A stretch of 64,000 nucleotides of DNA. Origin: Streptomyces spiralis. Its GTDB lineage: Bacteria > Actinomycetota > Actinomycetes > Streptomycetales > Streptomycetaceae. Positions 60,828 through 64,000 of the stretch are shown piece by piece. The notes under the pieces are model-generated. The model searched no databases. It worked only from the letters and a program-made list of their open reading frames with translations, and had not been told where the DNA came from. How positions within the stretch are numbered: position 1 is the stretch's first letter; each line of letters starts with the position of its first letter. The stretch covers positions 82,423 through 146,422 of the forward strand of contig NZ_BNBC01000023.1 in assembly GCF_014654675.1 (NCBI RefSeq). Reading direction: 5' to 3'. A program made the translations under genes and the position numbers.

Positions 60828-61385
60828 ATGGCCACGGGACACACCGATCCGCAGCGCCGCGAGCGCATCATCGCCGCGACCCTGGACCTCATCGCCGACG
60901 AAGGCGTCGCAGGAGTCTCCCACCGGAAGATCGCCGCACGCGCCGGCGTGCCCCTGGGGTCGATGACCTACCACTTCAGGGGCATCGACGACTTGCTCCG
61001 TGAGGCGTTCCGCCGCTTCACCGACGACATCGTCGCGCTGTTCGACGCCCATCTGGCACCTCCGACCGACCGCGGCCAGGCCAGGACCGCGGTGGCCGAC
61101 CTCATCCACGCGCTGTTGGGGGGAAGCCGACGCGACCTCGTCCTCACTCAGGAGCTCTACACCCTGGCTGCACGCCGGCCCGCCTATCGGGCACTCACCC
61201 AGGAATGGATGACCCGCAGCCGAGTCCATCTGGAAAGGCACTTCGACCCCGTCACTGCCCGCCAACTGGACGCTCTCATCGAAGGACTGACACTGCACCG
61301 CGCCCTGGCCCAGGAATCGCAGGACCACGCCTTCACCCTGGAAGCCGTCACCCGCATCACCACCACTGGTCGGCGCGCCCCCTGA
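60828..61385 (+). CDS. TetR family regulator
   Basis: A 185-residue repressor with a TetR helix-turn-helix at about residues 12-55 (RIIAATLDLIADEGVAGVSHRKIAARAGVPLGSMTYHFRGIDDLLRE). The C-terminal domain is a TetR_C type ligand domain. It follows the acetyltransferase in the same operon and most likely binds the tandem GTACG-nn-CGTAC operators upstream of that gene, giving autoregulation. The ligand is unknown. Confidence 0.9.
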   Translation: MATGHTDPQRRERIIAATLDLIADEGVAGVSHRKIAARAGVPLGSMTYHFRGIDDLLREAFRRFTDDIVALFDAHLAPPTDRGQARTAVADLIHALLGGSRRDLVLTQELYTLAARRPAYRALTQEWMTRSRVHLERHFDPVTARQLDALIEGLTLHRALAQESQDHAFTLEAVTRITTTGRRAP

Positions 61386-61497
61386 GCGCCCGTGCGGCAC
61401 AGGGCCGCCTCGCCCCGCAGGCCGGCGGACTGCGTACTGCGGACTGCGGAACAATAAGAGGCAGTGCGGAAGCGGTGGTCGGTACGGGGGAGGCGTG

Positions 61498-62055
61498 ATG
61501 GACTCGGCTGCGGCAGGCCTGCTGGCGGCGGTTGTGGGCGTGGGAGGCACGCTGGGTTCGGCGTGGCTGACCCAGCGCCGTGGCGACGCATCGCGCCGCG
61601 ATGAGTGGGAACGCCTCGAACGCACCCGCCGCGCCGAACTCGCCGCGCAGCGGGCGGAGTCGGGTCGGGAGGTCCGGAGGTCGGTGTACACGGAGTTCAA
61701 TGCCGCCGCCCGTCACTACCTGGCGACGCTGAACGATCACGCGCACGTACTGGGTATCGGGTACGACCCGCAGGAGTCGTTGGCCATGGTCGAGACGGCT
61801 CGCGTGGACTATCGCCGCCGGTACGCCGAGGCCCAGATGGCTGTGCCGGACACGGTGCTGGCGGAGGTGGGACGGGTCGACAGCGGCCTTGGCTCGCTGT
61901 ACGGCATCCTCGCCCGCCTCACCCGCGACACGGGACGCGAGGGCGACGACCTCGAGAACGTACGGGACAGGATCAAGCAGGGCTGGCGCGACCTGTCCAG
62001 GATGCGCGCCATGATGCGTGCGGATCTGGGGGTGACGGGGCCGTCACACGAGTGA
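61498..62055 (+). CDS. Protein of unknown function with an N-terminal helix
   Basis: A 185-residue protein. The N-terminus is a hydrophobic segment (AAGLLAAVVGVGGTLGSAWL) followed by a strongly charged helical region (QRRGDASRRDEWERLERTRRAELAAQRAESGREVRRSVYTEFNAAARHYLATL), probably coiled coil facing the cytoplasm. Similar proteins are common in Streptomyces and have no assigned role. The ATG at 61498 follows GGGGGAGG; a GTG three bases earlier is an equally close option. The 3' end overlaps the methyltransferase gene by 12 bases. Confidence 0.8.
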   Translation: MDSAAAGLLAAVVGVGGTLGSAWLTQRRGDASRRDEWERLERTRRAELAAQRAESGREVRRSVYTEFNAAARHYLATLNDHAHVLGIGYDPQESLAMVETARVDYRRRYAEAQMAVPDTVLAEVGRVDSGLGSLYGILARLTRDTGREGDDLENVRDRIKQGWRDLSRMRAMMRADLGVTGPSHE

Positions 62056-62691
62056 GCGCGGTTCGCGGCGGCAGTGGAGGAAGAGGTGAGGCTCTGGCAC
62101 GGCGTCAGGGTGAGACGGGGTGAACAGAAGGCTCTCCTGGGACACCACCGTCAGGCCCGCCTCGGTGACCATCGCGGCGAAGTCGTCGGCGGCGAAGCTC
62201 GTCACCCGTACCTTCTGGCCCATGAAGACACCCTCGACGTCCTCCACGTCCAGGGGCACCGTCGCGACGGCCAGGCTGCCGCCGGGCTTCAGCGCCTGCA
62301 CGAGCCGCCGCAGGAGCCGAGACTGGTCGTCGCGCGACATCTGCAGGAGCGAGAAGTACACGCAGACCGCGTCGAACGAGGCATCGGACAGGGGAAGTTC
62401 ACGGATGTCGGCGCACTGGAAGGAAGCCCCGGGCACCTGCCGGCCCGCGAGTTCCACCATGACCGGGGAGACATCTACGCCGAGCACCTCGTGCCCCGCC
62501 CCCACGAGGGTCTCCGCCGTGGGCCGGCCCGTTCCGCTGCCCACGTCGAGCACCCGACCGCCGGGCGTGAGCCGGCCGAGAACCCACTCGAGCGACGACC
62601 GGTGCGCGGCCGACCCGGCGAACGCCTTCTCGTAGTCGGCTCCCAGAGCATCGAACACCACCGCGGCCCGAGAACCGCGCTCCTCGTCCAT
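62044..62691 (-). CDS. SAM-dependent methyltransferase (class I)
   Basis: A 215-residue Rossmann methyltransferase. SAM motif I is VLDVGSGTGR (47-56), acidic loop VLGVDVSPVMVELA follows, and motif IV reads FDAVCVYFSLLQM. The substrate is not recognisable. I use the ATG at 62689-62691, which starts the family-like region; an in-frame ATG at 62731-62733 would add 14 residues. It converges with and slightly overlaps the preceding gene. Confidence 0.87.
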   Translation of the reverse strand: MDEERGSRAAVVFDALGADYEKAFAGSAAHRSSLEWVLGRLTPGGRVLDVGSGTGRPTAETLVGAGHEVLGVDVSPVMVELAGRQVPGASFQCADIRELPLSDASFDAVCVYFSLLQMSRDDQSRLLRRLVQALKPGGSLAVATVPLDVEDVEGVFMGQKVRVTSFAADDFAAMVTEAGLTVVSQESLLFTPSHPDAVPEPHLFLHCRREPRSLV

Positions 62692-62882
62692 CAAGAGGCC
62701 TGCCCCTATCGCCGGTCGACGTCTCAAGGGCATCGTCCCACCCGCGAGGTGGCCCCACAACGCCCCCGCTCCGCCGGCACGAAAGGATCGGGCCGGTCAG
62801 CCGAGCGCGGCTGCCTGGTGGTGACACACCCAGGATGAGCACACACTGCCCGTCGTGCCGCCGCAGCCGCAGGATCGGTGCC

Positions 62883-63863
62883 ATGAACAGCAGCGCGCAG
62901 ATGAAGGCAGTGACCATCCCCGAGTTCGGCGGGGCCGAGGTGCTCCGCGTCGCGGGCCGCCCGGTCCCCGAGCCCGGACCAGGCCAGGTCGCCGTCGACG
63001 TGGCGTACGCGGGCGCCAACTTCGCCGAGATCCTCTACCGGCGCGGCGTGGTCGATGTGCCGCTTCCCTTCGTGCCCGGCATCGAGGTGGCGGGACGGAT
63101 CCGGGCCGTGGGCGAGGGGGTCGAGCACCTGGTCGTCGGGCAGCCGGTGGCGGCGCTCACGATCGTCGACAGCGGGGGCTACGCCGAGGTGGCGGTCACA
63201 TCGGCGGACCTGGTCGCGCCGTTGGACGGCCTCGGCCTGTCGATGGAGGTCGCCGCGGCAGTGCCGTCCAACAGCACCACAGCGTTCCTCGTCCTGGACC
63301 GGGTGGCCCGGATCGAGCCCGGACAGAGCGTTCTGGTCCTCGCGGCGGCCGGCGGCGTGGGCAGCCAGCTCGGTCAGGCCGCCCGCCTGCTGGGCGCCGG
63401 CCGCGTGGTCGGCGCCGTCGGCAGTGCGGCCAAGATCGACACCGCCAGGAGCTTCGGCTATGACGAGGTGATCCTGCGGGACCGGCTCGCCGACGCCGGC
63501 GAGTTCGACATCGTGGTCGACATGGTCGGCGGCCCGGCCCGCCGCGCCGGCCTGGACCGGCTGGCCCCGATGGGCCGCCTGGTGGTGATGGGCAACGCCT
63601 CGGGCGCCGAGGACGTCGGAGTCCCCGCCAACGAACTGTGGTTCACCAACAAGACCGTCTCCGGCTTCAACCTGGCGGCCTTCTCCGCGGCCTTCCCCGA
63701 CGAGACGGGCCGGGCGCTGCGCCGCGCGGTGGCGGCCGCCGCGGCGGGGGAGCTGCGGGTCCAGGTCGAGACCCTGCCGCTGGAGCGGGCCGCCGAGGCC
63801 CACCGCCGCATCGAGTCCGGGACCACCACGGGCAAGCTGGTGCTGGCGGTCGCGGCGCCGTGA
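62883..63863 (+). CDS. Zinc-binding-type quinone oxidoreductase (MDR family)
   Basis: A 326-residue NADPH-dependent oxidoreductase like quinone reductase (QOR). The N-terminal GroES-like domain contains the conserved FAEILYRRGV segment and VPGIEVAGRIRAVGEGV, with no zinc-ligand Cys set. The Rossmann domain has VLAAAGGVGSQLGQAARLLGA (about 155-175). Such enzymes reduce quinones or alkenals. The ATG at 62883 is preceded by AGGA; an in-frame ATG at 62901 (MKAVTIPEFGG) is the alternative start and is closer to typical family N-termini. Confidence 0.9.
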   Translation: MNSSAQMKAVTIPEFGGAEVLRVAGRPVPEPGPGQVAVDVAYAGANFAEILYRRGVVDVPLPFVPGIEVAGRIRAVGEGVEHLVVGQPVAALTIVDSGGYAEVAVTSADLVAPLDGLGLSMEVAAAVPSNSTTAFLVLDRVARIEPGQSVLVLAAAGGVGSQLGQAARLLGAGRVVGAVGSAAKIDTARSFGYDEVILRDRLADAGEFDIVVDMVGGPARRAGLDRLAPMGRLVVMGNASGAEDVGVPANELWFTNKTVSGFNLAAFSAAFPDETGRALRRAVAAAAAGELRVQVETLPLERAAEAHRRIESGTTTGKLVLAVAAP

Positions 63864-63887
63864 CCGCCCGCGACGAGCCCCGTGGTG

Positions 63888-63915
63888 CTTCACCGCATTC
63901 GGACACGTGTAGAGT
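63888..63915 (+). promoter_or_regulatory. Promoter of tRNA-fMet
   Basis: TAGAGT (63910-63915) is a good HrdB-type -10 element, with a weak -35 (CTTCAC, 63888-63893) 16 bases upstream. Transcription would start about 5 bases before the tRNA. Confidence 0.5.
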
Positions 63916-63926
63916 GGTGTCCACGA

Positions 63927-64000
63927 CGCGGGGTGGAGCAGCTCGGTAGCTCGCTGGGCTCATAACCCAGAGGTCGCAGGTTCAAATCCTGTCCCCGCTA
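63927..64000 (+). tRNA. tRNA-fMet (CAT), initiator
   Basis: 74 bases fold as a tRNA with anticodon CAT at 63961-63963, T-loop GTTCAAATC, and the three consecutive G-C pairs in the anticodon stem (CTGGG / CCCAG) that mark initiator tRNA. The first acceptor position is C, facing T at position 72, so the first pair is not formed, another initiator feature. The gene reaches the window edge; whether CCA is encoded cannot be seen. Confidence 0.97.

Noticed and set aside
1..64000. CRISPR arrays, transposons, integrases or phage genes
   Set aside because: No regularly spaced repeats and no transposase, integrase or phage structural protein were seen on either strand.

Overview
The window is about 64 kb of very GC-rich DNA with dense genes, GTG and ATG starts behind purine-rich ribosome binding sites, many Tat and Sec exported proteins, an ECF41 sigma factor, a FtsX-type ABC exporter and an initiator tRNA with actinobacterial features. 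Together these point to a Streptomyces (or close actinomycete) chromosome. No insertion sequence, integrase, phage module or CRISPR array is visible.

Layout. 1-9.7 kb: an erythromycin-esterase-like gene divergent from a two-headed MerR regulator, a cold shock gene, a phosphodiester glycosidase, a TetR/MFS drug-efflux pair with clear operators, two decayed genes, and a secreted protein. 9.9-17.9 kb: an ECF41 sigma factor with its AhpD-like partner, a Tat-exported metallophosphoesterase, and a two-gene ABC exporter. 17.8-26.1 kb: three large exported carbohydrate-related proteins (GH71-like, a LamG/DNRLRE protein, GH92 mannosidase). 26-31.5 kb: small genes, a duplicated SCO4225-type membrane protein, a secreted SGNH lipase, a frameshifted small gene, and a TetR next to a saccharopine-dehydrogenase-like oxidoreductase.

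31.6-45.3 kb is the most distinctive part. A 12-gene operon on the plus strand encodes an aldehyde dehydrogenase, an extradiol-type VOC dioxygenase, an aspartate-dehydrogenase-like enzyme, an alpha/beta hydrolase, a cupin, two SDRs (one without the catalytic triad), a ThDP enzyme, a VanB-type reductase, a 77-residue protein, a Rieske oxygenase and an MFS carrier. A second MFS gene is divergent at the front and a MarR regulator closes the far end. Related AT-rich motifs lie in the divergent promoter region and upstream of marR, which suggests one MarR regulon for uptake, ring hydroxylation, ring cleavage and side-chain processing of an aromatic or heteroaromatic compound. The substrate cannot be read from the sequence.

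45.5-64 kb: a membrane protein with a PstS-like outer domain, Sua5, a beta carbonic anhydrase, several acetyltransferases and hydrolases, PhzF, a DUF1326/DUF2182 pair, a PhoX-type protein, a large PAS/GAF/SpoIIE/HATPase regulator, an acetyltransferase-TetR operon with tandem operators, a methyltransferase, a quinone-reductase-like gene and tRNA-fMet. Several decayed genes (about 7.7-8.6, 28.8-29.2, 49.0-49.4, 52.0-53.4 kb) lie between intact ones.
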